A DNA stretch of 64,000 bases from assembly GCA_002839315.1 (NCBI GenBank), contig PGXV01000009.1:62001-126000 (forward strand), written 5' to 3'. A model generated the notes under the pieces. The model was not told the origin of the DNA. It worked only from the letters and a program-made list of their open reading frames with translations, and ran no database searches. Source of the stretch: Spirochaetae bacterium HGW-Spirochaetae-3 (GTDB lineage: Bacteria; Spirochaetota; Spirochaetia; Treponematales; UBA12059). The translations under genes and the position numbers were made by a program. Below, one piece after another: positions 34,949 to 43,535 of this stretch; positions within the stretch are counted from its first letter, which is position 1; each line of letters starts with the position of its first letter.

Positions 34949-36418
34949 CTATCCAATATTCCCCTTTTTCCTCCGCCTCGTGCGCGCGCCCGATATGATG
35001 ATGAGCGCGATACCCCCGAGCGACAACAATAGGGCCGCTATGTACGCCGCCCCGCGATAGTCGAATGCGGCCGCGCGGGCGGCGAGGATCGCGTCCGGAT
35101 CGCTCATGTAGGCGACGTGGGCTCGTATCTGGGCGCCGATAGCCTGGAATCGATCGGCCAGGGCCGCATCGATACGGGCGCCCGCCGCTTCGTCTACCGC
35201 GCCGCCATACGGCTCCCAGGAATCGGTGCCTTCTTCCTTGGCGAGGCCGAAATCGAAGGTCGGATCGTCGACGTACTTCGCGGGGAAGCTTTTCGCTATG
35301 ACGCGGTCGAGCCGGCGGCCGTCGTCGTAGGCGCCGGTCGCGACGACGTCGTACAGCCATCCGCGGCGGTACGCCGGCGCAGAGCCCGGGGCCGCCAGGG
35401 CGGCTTCGAGGCCCCGGCGTGAGGCGCCGCCTTCGTCCTTGAGCGACTCGTAGGCATAGGTCTCGATGACGAGGTGCCTGTTCGACAGTAGGATCATCGC
35501 GCCGTTCTTGTCGGCCTCCGATCCGAAGACGTTAAGGGCCAGCGTTTCGAGCGTTCTTTGTCCTGGTAGCATCCGGGCGTGGTATGGCTGTCCGAGATCC
35601 TGGGAGTAGTGCAGGGCCCAGCCGGCGAAGCGCCAGCCCCAGTACGGGTGCCCGCTCTCGAAGGCGAACCTCGCCAGGGTCGAGAACTGCATCTCGCGGT
35701 ACGCAGCCTGCGATCGCGTCGAGAAGGGCGCGGCCAGCGAGATGACGGGATCCTCGCGGGGGAAGGCCATGTGGAACGGCGCCTGGCTTCCGTACGATAG
35801 CGCGGGATTGCCGTAGGGCTGTTCTCCGAAACCGTAGGCGGCACCCAGGGGACCCTCGTTGTTCGTATACAGGCCGACGTCCAGGCCGTAGTCGGGTTCG
35901 TCGGAGCCGGTGGCCAGGACGTCGAGGGCGGAGACGGATTCCCCGGGCTCTAGGCGTTCCATCGGGTTCCCGGCCAGCTCGGAACCGACGAGCGAGTACC
36001 GAGCGGGATCGAGGACGGGGCGGCTGCCCGGCGCCTCGCCGCGCGCGGGCTGGCGGTACAGTCCCAACGGAACGCGGGGATTGACGCGCAGCGCCCTTAG
36101 GAACGATTCGCGCAGCGCGTCGCCCGCGGCAGCGGGGTCGAAGGCGAGTCCCGGGGGGAGTCCGTCATACGCCCCGAGCTCGGCCTCGGCTCGCGCCTCT
36201 ATCCCGGCCAAGACCAGGGCCAGCCCGGCGCTCTCGGCGGAGAGGAAATCGGAGAGCTCCTCGGCGCTCACGGCCGCCTGCGTGGCGGGGTCGTCGGCGA
36301 GCGCGGCTCGGGTCAGTATGGAGTGGGCGCTCCACGACCATGCCGATTGGATCGACGCTACGGAGAGTAGCACGAACGTGGCTAAGCGGTAGCGCGACGG
36401 GCGGGGCTGGTTGTACAT
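34949..36418 (-). CDS. Exported zinc-dependent phospholipase C / S1-nuclease-like protein with C-terminal membrane anchor
   Basis: 489 residues from ATG 36418 (AGGAG 6 bases upstream). A signal peptide is followed by WSWSAHSILTRAAL: in this fold the mature N-terminal Trp and a nearby His bind zinc. HYSQDLGQPYHAR is the zinc-binding helix motif, and SNRHLVIETYAYESL the helix with another His/Glu pair. A hydrophobic helix AAYIAALLLSLGGIALIIIS plus a basic RTRRRKKG tail at the C-terminus would anchor it in the membrane, with the enzyme outside. Substrate could be phospholipid or nucleic acid. Confidence 0.75.
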   Translation of the reverse strand: MYNQPRPSRYRLATFVLLSVASIQSAWSWSAHSILTRAALADDPATQAAVSAEELSDFLSAESAGLALVLAGIEARAEAELGAYDGLPPGLAFDPAAAGDALRESFLRALRVNPRVPLGLYRQPARGEAPGSRPVLDPARYSLVGSELAGNPMERLEPGESVSALDVLATGSDEPDYGLDVGLYTNNEGPLGAAYGFGEQPYGNPALSYGSQAPFHMAFPREDPVISLAAPFSTRSQAAYREMQFSTLARFAFESGHPYWGWRFAGWALHYSQDLGQPYHARMLPGQRTLETLALNVFGSEADKNGAMILLSNRHLVIETYAYESLKDEGGASRRGLEAALAAPGSAPAYRRGWLYDVVATGAYDDGRRLDRVIAKSFPAKYVDDPTFDFGLAKEEGTDSWEPYGGAVDEAAGARIDAALADRFQAIGAQIRAHVAYMSDPDAILAARAAAFDYRGAAYIAALLLSLGGIALIIISGARTRRRKKGNIG

Positions 36419-36477
36419 GATTTCTCCTGGTTCCCATAGTACCATGGTCCTCCGGAATCATGTATCCAGCTATTGCT

Positions 36478-37662
36478 TCAATGACGGTTCAGCGCCTTGT
36501 CCATCGCCGCTATCGCGAGGATGACGGCTACCCCGATGGGGATGTACCATAGCGCCAAGCGCATGTCCGCGGCGTCGGCTAGCCGGCCGAGGAGGAACGG
36601 CGCGAGCCCGATCGCCGATCCGGAGGCTACGGGCACGAGAGAGCTGGCCTTGGCGGCGTTGCCCTGGGCGTGCCCCAGAGCGAGCGACAGGCCCAGCGGA
36701 TAGAAATTCGATGAGCCGAAGCCGCAGAGCGCCAGCCCGAGGAAGGTGAGCGGGACGCCGGCCCGGAGCCAGTACAGCGGGAATCCCGCGAGGACGACAG
36801 CCAGCATCACGAGCAGGAGCCTGTTCTCGGGTATCCTGTGCCCGATCCTGCTCGATACGAAACGGCCCGCGACCGCGGACAGCCCGAGCAGTACCGTGCC
36901 GGCGGCGGCGAGCCCGCGCGAGTTGCCCGGAAGCCCGAGCAGGTAGGTCATGCACCAGAAACTGACGGCCCATTCTACCGATACGCCGAAGAAAACGACC
37001 AGCCACATGCGCCAGAACGCCCCGCCCAGCCGCCCGCCGCCCGCGTCAGCCCGTTCGTCGCGAGCGGCCTGGTTCTTCAGCGTCGCCGGAATCCCGAAGC
37101 TCGCCACGGCGACCAGCGAGGCGAGCATGACCGGGAACACGATGCGCCAGCCGAGGAACCAGCGCGCCCCCGCCAAGAGTACGAGCGGCACGAGCATGGT
37201 CAGCGCGCTGGCCATCACGTTGGCCTCCATGATCAGCTTGCCGCGATGCCTGGCGGATCCGTTGGCCAGGGCCGTCTGGATGGTAGCGAGCGCGACCGTC
37301 CCGCCGAGGCTCATGATGAAGACGCCGGCCAGCGTCAGCGCCGGCCCGCGGGCGAGCACCATCACGAGGAGCCCCGCCAGCATGTCGGCCATGCCGCCCC
37401 ACAGGCACCTGGCTACGCCGAAGCGCTTGATGATCGGCCCTCCCGCCATGCCCATCGTCACCATGCCGAGCGCGAAGGCGCTCTGGTGCAGGCCCGCGAG
37501 CCCGTAGCTCATCGAGAATTCGTCCCGAAGGTACGGCACCATCGGGCCTATCATCGACAGCATGAACGAGAAGAGGCCGAGGAGTACGTAGAGCGCCCAT
37601 ATGAACGGCGTCCGGATCAGCGCGCCGCCGTCGGGCGCGGGGGTGTTCAGCGTGTTAGTCAT
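36478..37662 (-). CDS. MFS transporter
   Basis: 394 residues with twelve predicted helices. The loop after helix 2 reads GGPIIKRFGVARCLWGG, an MFS A-like motif; the second half has SSRIGHRIPENRLLL. Substrate unknown; the N-terminal DEFSMSYGLAGLHQSAFALGM resembles FucP/NarK-like and drug-type carriers only in general. It diverges from the hydrogenase-like chemoreceptor gene. Confidence 0.8.
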   Translation of the reverse strand: MTNTLNTPAPDGGALIRTPFIWALYVLLGLFSFMLSMIGPMVPYLRDEFSMSYGLAGLHQSAFALGMVTMGMAGGPIIKRFGVARCLWGGMADMLAGLLVMVLARGPALTLAGVFIMSLGGTVALATIQTALANGSARHRGKLIMEANVMASALTMLVPLVLLAGARWFLGWRIVFPVMLASLVAVASFGIPATLKNQAARDERADAGGGRLGGAFWRMWLVVFFGVSVEWAVSFWCMTYLLGLPGNSRGLAAAGTVLLGLSAVAGRFVSSRIGHRIPENRLLLVMLAVVLAGFPLYWLRAGVPLTFLGLALCGFGSSNFYPLGLSLALGHAQGNAAKASSLVPVASGSAIGLAPFLLGRLADAADMRLALWYIPIGVAVILAIAAMDKALNRH

Positions 37663-37742
37663 GGCCTCCGGTATAACGAAAACGGCGAGCTTTGTCAGCG
37701 GGATACGGCTCGTAGTGTTCGGGCGGTTCGTTTCGATCGCTA

Positions 37743-37771
37743 TTGCATGTAAGCGGCCGTTGACCTAAAAT
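37743..37771 (+). promoter_or_regulatory. Sigma-70 promoter of the hydrogenase-like chemoreceptor operon
   Basis: TTGCAT (37743-37748), 17 bases, TAAAAT (37766-37771). The transcription start near 37779 leaves room for the GAGGGG ribosome binding site ahead of ATG 37806. Confidence 0.65.
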
Positions 37772-37805
37772 CGGGAATACACCATTGATAAAAAGAGGGG
37801 CCGTC

Positions 37806-39929
37806 ATGCAGCCGAAATCGGAATCGCCGTCGTTAAGCCCGGTCATCGCCGTCGATGAGGACCTGTGCGTCAATTGCCATATGTGCATCGCCGTCTGTCC
37901 CGTCAAGCTGTGCATCGACGGGTCGGGCGACAAGGTCACGATCAACGCCGACATGTGCATAGGCTGCGGCAGTTGCGTACAGGCCTGCACGCAGAAGGCC
38001 CGGTCTATCGTCGACGATTCCGCAGCGTTCCTCGAGGCCCTCGGCCGAGGCGAGAAGATGGTCGCCGTAGTCGCGCCGGCGATAGCCTCCAGCTTCCCCG
38101 GGCGGTATCGGCGTTTCCTGGGTTGGCTCAAGAGCCTCGGCGTGTCGGCTTGTTTCGACGTCAGCTTCGGGGCGGAGCTGACGGTGAAGTCGTACGTACG
38201 ACACATCGACGAGGCGGAGCCGACGCTCGTGATCGCCCAGCCCTGTCCGGCGATCGTCAGCTATATAGAGCTGTACAGGCCGGAGTTGCTCCAGTATCTC
38301 GCGCCCGCGGATAGTCCCATGCTTCATACCATAAAGATGATCCGGGAGTACTACCCGGAGTATCGCGACCATAAGACGTTGGTTGTCTCGCCTTGCGCCG
38401 CCAAGAAGCGGGAATTCCAGGAGACCGGCATGGGCGACTATAACGTTACCATGCGCTCGTTCGACGAGATCCTCAAGTCGCGGAATGTGGATCTATCGCG
38501 GCAGTCCGAGGCCGACTTCCAGAACGGGCCGGCCGAGCGCGCCGTGCTGTTCTCCACCCCCGGCGGACTCCTCCGTACGGCGGAACGGGACGCGCCCGGC
38601 CTCCGCGACAGGACGAGGAAGATCGAGGGGCCCGAGCTCGTCTATCCGTATCTCGATTCGCTGCCCGCGGCGTTGAAGCGCGGAGTCAACCCGTTGCTCG
38701 TCGATTGCCTCAATTGCGCATACGGATGCAACGCGGGACCGGGCACGCTGAACCAGGACGCCTCTCCCGATGATATGGAGCATGCGGTCGAGCTTCGCTC
38801 CATCGAGGGGCGACGGACCTACGCGGGCAGGAGGGGCGGCGATAGGACGTCGAGTAAACGCGTAGCCAAGGCCCTCTCCCGCTACTGGAAACCGGACCTG
38901 TACGCGAGGTCGTACGTCGATCGGTCGGCTAATTACCGGATTCGCGTCCCCGATGATATAGAGCTCGCGCGGCTCTACGCCGATATGCTCAAGGACGGCC
39001 AGAAGGATCACCTGAATTGCGCGGCCTGCGGCTATAAGTCGTGCCGCGGCATGGCCGTCGCCGTCTATAACGGACTCAACAAGAAGGAGAATTGCCATCT
39101 GTATCGCCAGCGGGTGATAGAGAAGGAGCAACGGGTCGTTGACGGATCGTCGACCCGGCTCAATGCCGAGATCCAGCTCGCCCTGGAGGATATCCGCGCG
39201 ATATCGGGCGAGCTCGAGACATTGAGCGCGCGCGCGGAGACCCAGTTCACCGCGATACTATCGTCTTCCGCCGAGGTCGGGGACATGATCGAGACGCTGT
39301 CCCGCGCTTCCGAGATAGCGTCGGGCAAGCGCAGGCAGATCATGAGCCTCGCCGACGCCGCGGAAGGCGGAGAGCGCGGCATGCACTCGACCATGGAAGC
39401 CATACGCAGGACCTCGGCCGAGGTCTCGGGCATAGGCGAGATGATCGGCGTCATACAGGACGTGGCGGAAAGAACCAATCTCCTGGCTATGAACGCGGCG
39501 ATCCAGGCCGCTCGCGCGGGTAGCGCAGGCAAGGGCTTCGCCGTCGTCGCGGACGAGATACGAAATCTCGCGGAGGCGACCAAGAGTCAGGCGAACGGCG
39601 TCGGCGGTTCGCTCGCCTCCATAATGGAGCAGATCGCGGTTTCCGACGGCATGATCCTCCAGACCGAGACGAACATGCAGTCGATGTCCCGCGACGTCGG
39701 GGTGATGGCGGAGGATATGTCCGGGCTCATCGATTCGTTTACCGGGCTCTCGTCCGGCGGGACCAAGGTCATCGACGGGATAGAGGAGCTTAAGACCGCT
39801 TCCGCCGAGGTCAAGGAGATCTATTCCAATATCTCCGGGAAAATTGAGGGCCTGCTCGCGATGATAGGCACGATCGCGTCCATATCCGCCGAGACCCAGG
39901 AAACGATCTCGGCCATGACGCGCCGATAA
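37806..39929 (+). CDS. [FeFe]-hydrogenase-like sensor fused to a chemotaxis (MCP) signalling domain
   Basis: 707 residues, no transmembrane segment. Two ferredoxin clusters: Cys21/24/27/31 and Cys51/54/57/61. The hydrogenase catalytic-domain homologue (about 85-315) keeps H-cluster ligands in AQPCPAI (Cys147), PCAAKKRE (Cys197) and NCAYGCNAGPG (Cys304, Cys308), but the proton-relay Cys of the catalytic TSCCP motif is Pro146. A further 4Fe-4S domain follows (Cys405/408/413/430). Residues 450-707 are an MCP hairpin with [18 protein letters not shown]. It should sense H2 or redox state in the cytoplasm and signal to CheA. The downstream MBL gene overlaps by one base. Domain calls are sure; function is inference. 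Confidence 0.9.
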   Translation: MQPKSESPSLSPVIAVDEDLCVNCHMCIAVCPVKLCIDGSGDKVTINADMCIGCGSCVQACTQKARSIVDDSAAFLEALGRGEKMVAVVAPAIASSFPGRYRRFLGWLKSLGVSACFDVSFGAELTVKSYVRHIDEAEPTLVIAQPCPAIVSYIELYRPELLQYLAPADSPMLHTIKMIREYYPEYRDHKTLVVSPCAAKKREFQETGMGDYNVTMRSFDEILKSRNVDLSRQSEADFQNGPAERAVLFSTPGGLLRTAERDAPGLRDRTRKIEGPELVYPYLDSLPAALKRGVNPLLVDCLNCAYGCNAGPGTLNQDASPDDMEHAVELRSIEGRRTYAGRRGGDRTSSKRVAKALSRYWKPDLYARSYVDRSANYRIRVPDDIELARLYADMLKDGQKDHLNCAACGYKSCRGMAVAVYNGLNKKENCHLYRQRVIEKEQRVVDGSSTRLNAEIQLALEDIRAISGELETLSARAETQFTAILSSSAEVGDMIETLSRASEIASGKRRQIMSLADAAEGGERGMHSTMEAIRRTSAEVSGIGEMIGVIQDVAERTNLLAMNAAIQAARAGSAGKGFAVVADEIRNLAEATKSQANGVGGSLASIMEQIAVSDGMILQTETNMQSMSRDVGVMAEDMSGLIDSFTGLSSGGTKVIDGIEELKTASAEVKEIYSNISGKIEGLLAMIGTIASISAETQETISAMTRR

Positions 39930-40684
39930 TGGCCGCGCGCGGTATCGAGCTCGACCCGGGGCTCGTGCTCTTCCAGGTCGACCCCCCCGAGGGCGAGATC
40001 GAAGGCCTCAACTTCATGGCGATAGTCGACGACGGGCGCGCCCTTTTTATCGATACCGGCTACGCGGTGGATATGGCCGCCGCGCTCGCCGATCCGTATC
40101 TCGAGGGCGTCGTGCCGTACGGCGCTGTCGTCTCGCATTACCATCCCGACCACGACGGCGGCCTCCCGCTGCTGGGGAAGGTGGACGTCTGGGCGAGCGA
40201 CGCGTGGCGCGCTACGGCGGACGCGTGGCGAGAGCCTGGAGGAGCCGCCTCGGTGGAGCCTACGAGGCTCGTGTCGGGGCGCACCGAGCTCCGTTTCGGC
40301 CGCCGGATCCTCGAGCTGTATCCGCTCCCGGGGCACTCCGACGACTCGCTGGCCGTCGTGATCGACGGCGCCTGGCTGTACGTCGCCGACGCCGTCCTGC
40401 TGACCAACGACGGCCGGCCTCTGCTACCCTCGGTGCATAGCCGGCCCGTCTCCCGCCACGTAGACGCGATGGACTGGCTGGCCGCTCGGACGGATCTCGT
40501 CTTCATACCGGGTCACGGCTCCGTGATGGCCGACCGCGGGCAACGGGAGCGCGACATCAGGAACCGTCAACGCTACCTGTCGGCCATAGCGGGCGCTCAG
40601 GGCGGCATTTCGTTCGCCGACGCGACCGCAGGTTGCGATCCGCCGTTCTTGGGCGAGGCCTGGCACGAGCATAATTACCGCTGA
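39929..40684 (+). CDS. Metallo-beta-lactamase-fold hydrolase coupled to the hydrogenase-like sensor
   Basis: 251 residues. HYHPDHDGG supplies the HxHxDH metal motif; LPGHSDDSLAV, YVADAVLL and FIPGHGSVM are the other metal-binding and fold motifs of the glyoxalase II/RNase Z/FprA superfamily. No flavodoxin domain. Its ATG shares a base with the TAA of the sensor gene (TAATG), so translation is coupled and a joint role in redox or H2 sensing is likely. The substrate cannot be told. Confidence 0.85.
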   Translation: MAARGIELDPGLVLFQVDPPEGEIEGLNFMAIVDDGRALFIDTGYAVDMAAALADPYLEGVVPYGAVVSHYHPDHDGGLPLLGKVDVWASDAWRATADAWREPGGAASVEPTRLVSGRTELRFGRRILELYPLPGHSDDSLAVVIDGAWLYVADAVLLTNDGRPLLPSVHSRPVSRHVDAMDWLAARTDLVFIPGHGSVMADRGQRERDIRNRQRYLSAIAGAQGGISFADATAGCDPPFLGEAWHEHNYR

Positions 40685-40716
40685 CGCGGCGGCACGCGAA
40701 TTCCGGCGAACGAGTA

Positions 40717-40760
40717 TTGACCCGAATCTTCGAATTGGCTATTTTCCCCGCAGTAGCCAA
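40717..40760 (+). promoter_or_regulatory. Sigma-70 promoter with overlapping inverted-repeat operator, MATE-reductase operon
   Basis: TTGACC (40717-40722), 17 bases, TATTTT (40740-40745). Across the -10 and start region lies the perfect repeat TTGGCTA (40735-40741) - 12 bases - TAGCCAA (40754-40760). A repressor bound there would block the promoter. About 100 bases of leader follow before the start codon. Confidence 0.55.
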
Positions 40761-40861
40761 ATAGCTAAAATCGGTTCGGGGCGAGAGGCCCGGGATCGTC
40801 GCGCGGACCCTGGCGCCCGGCGACGGACTTTCCGATCGAGCGATGGCGTACGAGGTCTCAG

Positions 40862-42253
40862 ATGGATCGTTCCGAAGCGATGGGCCGAGCGCCCGTCGGC
40901 CGTCTCCTATTGCAGTTCGCCCTTCCCACTACGGCTTCCATGCTCGTCTCGGCCCTGTACAGCCTAGCAGACCGTATATTCATAGGCCGGGGCACCGGCG
41001 TCGACGGCATCGCGGCCGCTACGGCCGCTTTCCCGTTCATGATAATCGGCCTAGCGGTCGGTCTCCTATTCTCCATAGGCGCGAGGAGCGTCGCGTCCGT
41101 GGCGCTCGGCGCCGGGAGGCCGGGCGAGGCTCGGGCCGCCATATCCGGGGCGGTAGGCGCATCGTTCCTGGCTACGGCGGCGGCGGGAATCGCCATCTGG
41201 ATATTCGCGGATCCGCTCCTCGACTTGTTCGGAGCCGGGGCGCGCATAGCCGGGGGCGCAAAGACGTTCCTCGGGTGGATGCTGCTCGGCCTGCCGTTCC
41301 AGTCCGCCGCGATGGCCGTCGCATCGTCGCTACACGTACAGGGGCGTCCCCGATCGGGATTCGTCGTCAATCTCGCCGGCAACCTCCTGAACGTGGGCCT
41401 CGACTGGCTGTTCATATTCGGTTTCGGTTGGGGCCTCGTAGGCGCGGCTTCCGCTACGGCGGCCTCCCAGGCGTTCTCGCTGGCGCTGGCCCTCGCCGTC
41501 GTTCAAGGACGCTCGAGCGAACTCAAGATAGAGTCCGCCCGTATCCTTCCTGAGCCCGCGCTGCTCGGGCGCATCGCCGCCATCGGCGCGCCAGTCTTCC
41601 TGGTTAATATCGTATCCACGGCTATACTCGTCGTCGCCAACCGCGCCATCACCCCGTACGGCGGCGATATGGCCTTGGCCGTCATCGGCGTCGTCAACAC
41701 GATAGGCATGGTGGTAAGCTATCCGCTCTACGGCATAACGAACGGCGCTCAGCCGCTCTTCGGCTATAATTACGGCGCTCGCGAGTGGCGGCGGCTCGGG
41801 CGGCTATCGGTCCTCGTCGCGGCTTGGACCCTGGCTATGGCGGCGGCGGCCGAGTTCATCGCCGTATTCCGGCCCGAAGCGCTCATCGGTCTATTCGGGA
41901 CCGACGCGGCCCTCGTCTCAATGGGCGCCCGAGGCCTACGCGTCTTCATGCTGGCGTTCGTTACGTTCCCGATATCGCAACTGCCCTGTATATATTTCCA
42001 GTCGACGAAGCGCCCCGCGCCCGCCGCCGCCCTGATGCTGACGCGTAGCGTCGTCATGATAGTCGGTATGCTCCTGCTACCGCTCCGCTTCGGCCTCGAC
42101 GGCGTATACCTCGCGGGGCCCGCGTCCGATATCGCGGCGGCGGCGATAGGGGCGTTCATGCTAGTCAAGATGACCGCTGAGATACGCGCCGGCATGCGGA
42201 CGGATTCGGCGGCGAAGCGCGACGTCTCCGCGGCCGAGCGGATGCCCGCCTGA
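40862..42253 (+). CDS. MATE-family efflux transporter
   Basis: 463 residues, twelve helices in two MatE repeats. N-terminal mark LLLQFALPTTASMLVSALYSLADRIF; second half IGAPVFLVNIVSTAILVVANRAI and GITNGAQPLFGYNYGA. It exports a cationic drug or metabolite against Na+ or H+. First gene of an operon with two flavodoxin-like reductases (gap 14 bases), so the export substrate may be a product of reduction. GAGG upstream of the ATG. Confidence 0.9.
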   Translation: MDRSEAMGRAPVGRLLLQFALPTTASMLVSALYSLADRIFIGRGTGVDGIAAATAAFPFMIIGLAVGLLFSIGARSVASVALGAGRPGEARAAISGAVGASFLATAAAGIAIWIFADPLLDLFGAGARIAGGAKTFLGWMLLGLPFQSAAMAVASSLHVQGRPRSGFVVNLAGNLLNVGLDWLFIFGFGWGLVGAASATAASQAFSLALALAVVQGRSSELKIESARILPEPALLGRIAAIGAPVFLVNIVSTAILVVANRAITPYGGDMALAVIGVVNTIGMVVSYPLYGITNGAQPLFGYNYGAREWRRLGRLSVLVAAWTLAMAAAAEFIAVFRPEALIGLFGTDAALVSMGARGLRVFMLAFVTFPISQLPCIYFQSTKRPAPAAALMLTRSVVMIVGMLLLPLRFGLDGVYLAGPASDIAAAAIGAFMLVKMTAEIRAGMRTDSAAKRDVSAAERMPA

Positions 42254-42267
42254 GCGAGGAGGAAGAG

Positions 42268-42822
42268 ATGAATACGCTTATCCTGAACGGTAGTCAGTCG
42301 TCCGGCGGATCCGCCCTCGACTCCTGGGTAGGACGGTACGGCGCGAGTCTAGAGCGGAGCGGCGCCGACGTAGTCGAGATCGTCCGTCTTCGCGACCTCG
42401 GCATCAAGACCTGTACGGGTTGCTGGAGTTGCTGGTGGGCGACGCCGGGGCTATGCGCGCTCCACGACGGCATGGCCGGGCTATACCCGAAGGTCGTCGC
42501 CGCCGATTTAGTCGTATGGGCCGTTCCGCTCGTTCTCGGCGCCCAGAACGCGCTGACCAAGAAGGCCCAGGACCGCATGATACCGCTCCTCCATCCGTAT
42601 ATAGAGCTCGTCTCGGGCGAGAGCCATCACAGGAGGCGCTACGCGCGATATCCCGACCTCGCGCTCGTCGTAGAGCCCGGACTAGAAGACGGAGAGCGGG
42701 ACGTCGCGACGGTCCGAAGGCTTTTCGAGCGGTTCGCGCTTAATTGCCGTTCCAGGCTTTCGTTCTTCGCGACGACGTCGATGGACCCGAAGGAGGCTGC
42801 GGATGAAACGCGTAGCGCTTAA
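42268..42822 (+). CDS. NADPH-dependent FMN reductase / flavodoxin-like oxidoreductase
   Basis: 184 residues. The FMN-binding start is LILNGSQSSGGSALDSW; CTGCWSCWWATPGLC is the cysteine-rich segment seen in iron-sulfur-flavoprotein-like NAD(P)H reductases, after which DLVVWAVPLVLGAQNALTKKAQDRM forms the substrate loop. It reduces quinones, nitro compounds or metals in related proteins. GAGGAGGAAGAG lies just before the ATG. It overlaps the next, related gene by 20 bases. Confidence 0.82.
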   Translation: MNTLILNGSQSSGGSALDSWVGRYGASLERSGADVVEIVRLRDLGIKTCTGCWSCWWATPGLCALHDGMAGLYPKVVAADLVVWAVPLVLGAQNALTKKAQDRMIPLLHPYIELVSGESHHRRRYARYPDLALVVEPGLEDGERDVATVRRLFERFALNCRSRLSFFATTSMDPKEAADETRSA

Positions 42823-43489
42823 TTGTTCTCCGAGGGGCGCGTCGTCCAATTCGGCGCTCATACTCGAATGGATCATCTCCGGCATGCGGACGGCCGGCGC
42901 CGAGGAGGTACCTATCGTCAGCCTGGCGGGGGGCTCTAACGCGGCGCGATCGGCGTTCCTCGCGGCCGACGAGGTGATTGCGGCATTCCCGCTCTATACC
43001 GACTTCGTGCCGGGGCTCCTTAAAGAGTTCCTCGACTCGCTCGTCGACGTCGATCCAGCGATGCTACGGGGCAAGCGACTGGCTTGGGTCGTGCATTCCG
43101 GCTTCTCGGAATCGATACATAGCGAGACCGTGGCGGCATGGCTTCCCCGGGCTACCGAGCGGCTCGGGATGGAATGCGCCGGCGCGCTTATTAAGGGCGG
43201 GAGCGAAGGCTTTAGGATTATGCCGCCGACTATGACCGAGAAGTCGCGCGAGGCTTTCTCGGCGGCAGGCGAGTCGTTGGTTGCCGTCGGGACCTTCGAC
43301 GCCGCGGCGGCGCGCTCGCTGGCGCGGCCCAGGCGGCTCGGCCCGTTCCGTATCGCGATAATGGCCGCGCTTAAGCCGACGGGCCTCGTCGACGCGTACT
43401 GGAACATGATGCTCAAGAGGCACGGGGCCATGGACCGACGCTTCGACGCTCCGTACGGTCGGGCTTTCGGTAGGCGTCCGGCTTCGTAA
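42803..43489 (+). CDS. Second flavodoxin-like NAD(P)H-dependent oxidoreductase
   Basis: 228 residues. LNCSPRGASSNSALILEW is the FMN phosphate loop; DEVIAAFPLYTDFVPGLLKEFLDSL the ring-binding loop. It lacks the CxxCxxC segment of its neighbour, so the two may form a heteromer or an electron chain. The C-terminus (LVDAYWNMMLKRHG) extends past the usual fold. Confidence 0.78.
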   Translation: MKRVALNCSPRGASSNSALILEWIISGMRTAGAEEVPIVSLAGGSNAARSAFLAADEVIAAFPLYTDFVPGLLKEFLDSLVDVDPAMLRGKRLAWVVHSGFSESIHSETVAAWLPRATERLGMECAGALIKGGSEGFRIMPPTMTEKSREAFSAAGESLVAVGTFDAAAARSLARPRRLGPFRIAIMAALKPTGLVDAYWNMMLKRHGAMDRRFDAPYGRAFGRRPAS

Positions 43490-43535
43490 CGACTACCGCC
43501 GAGGCGCGCGATGGGCTATACTAATACATAACGCC

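Noticed and set aside
32772-35360. Extended N-terminus of the sensor kinase
   Set aside because: The extra part overlaps the phospholipase-like gene in another frame and is compositionally artificial; ATG 34790 has an SD followed by a normal transmembrane helix.
37766-37791. Sigma-28-like box (TAAA-N14-ATTGATAA) before the hydrogenase-like chemoreceptor
   Set aside because: Transcription would start within or after the SD of ATG 37806; the TTGCAT-17-TAAAAT promoter fits better.
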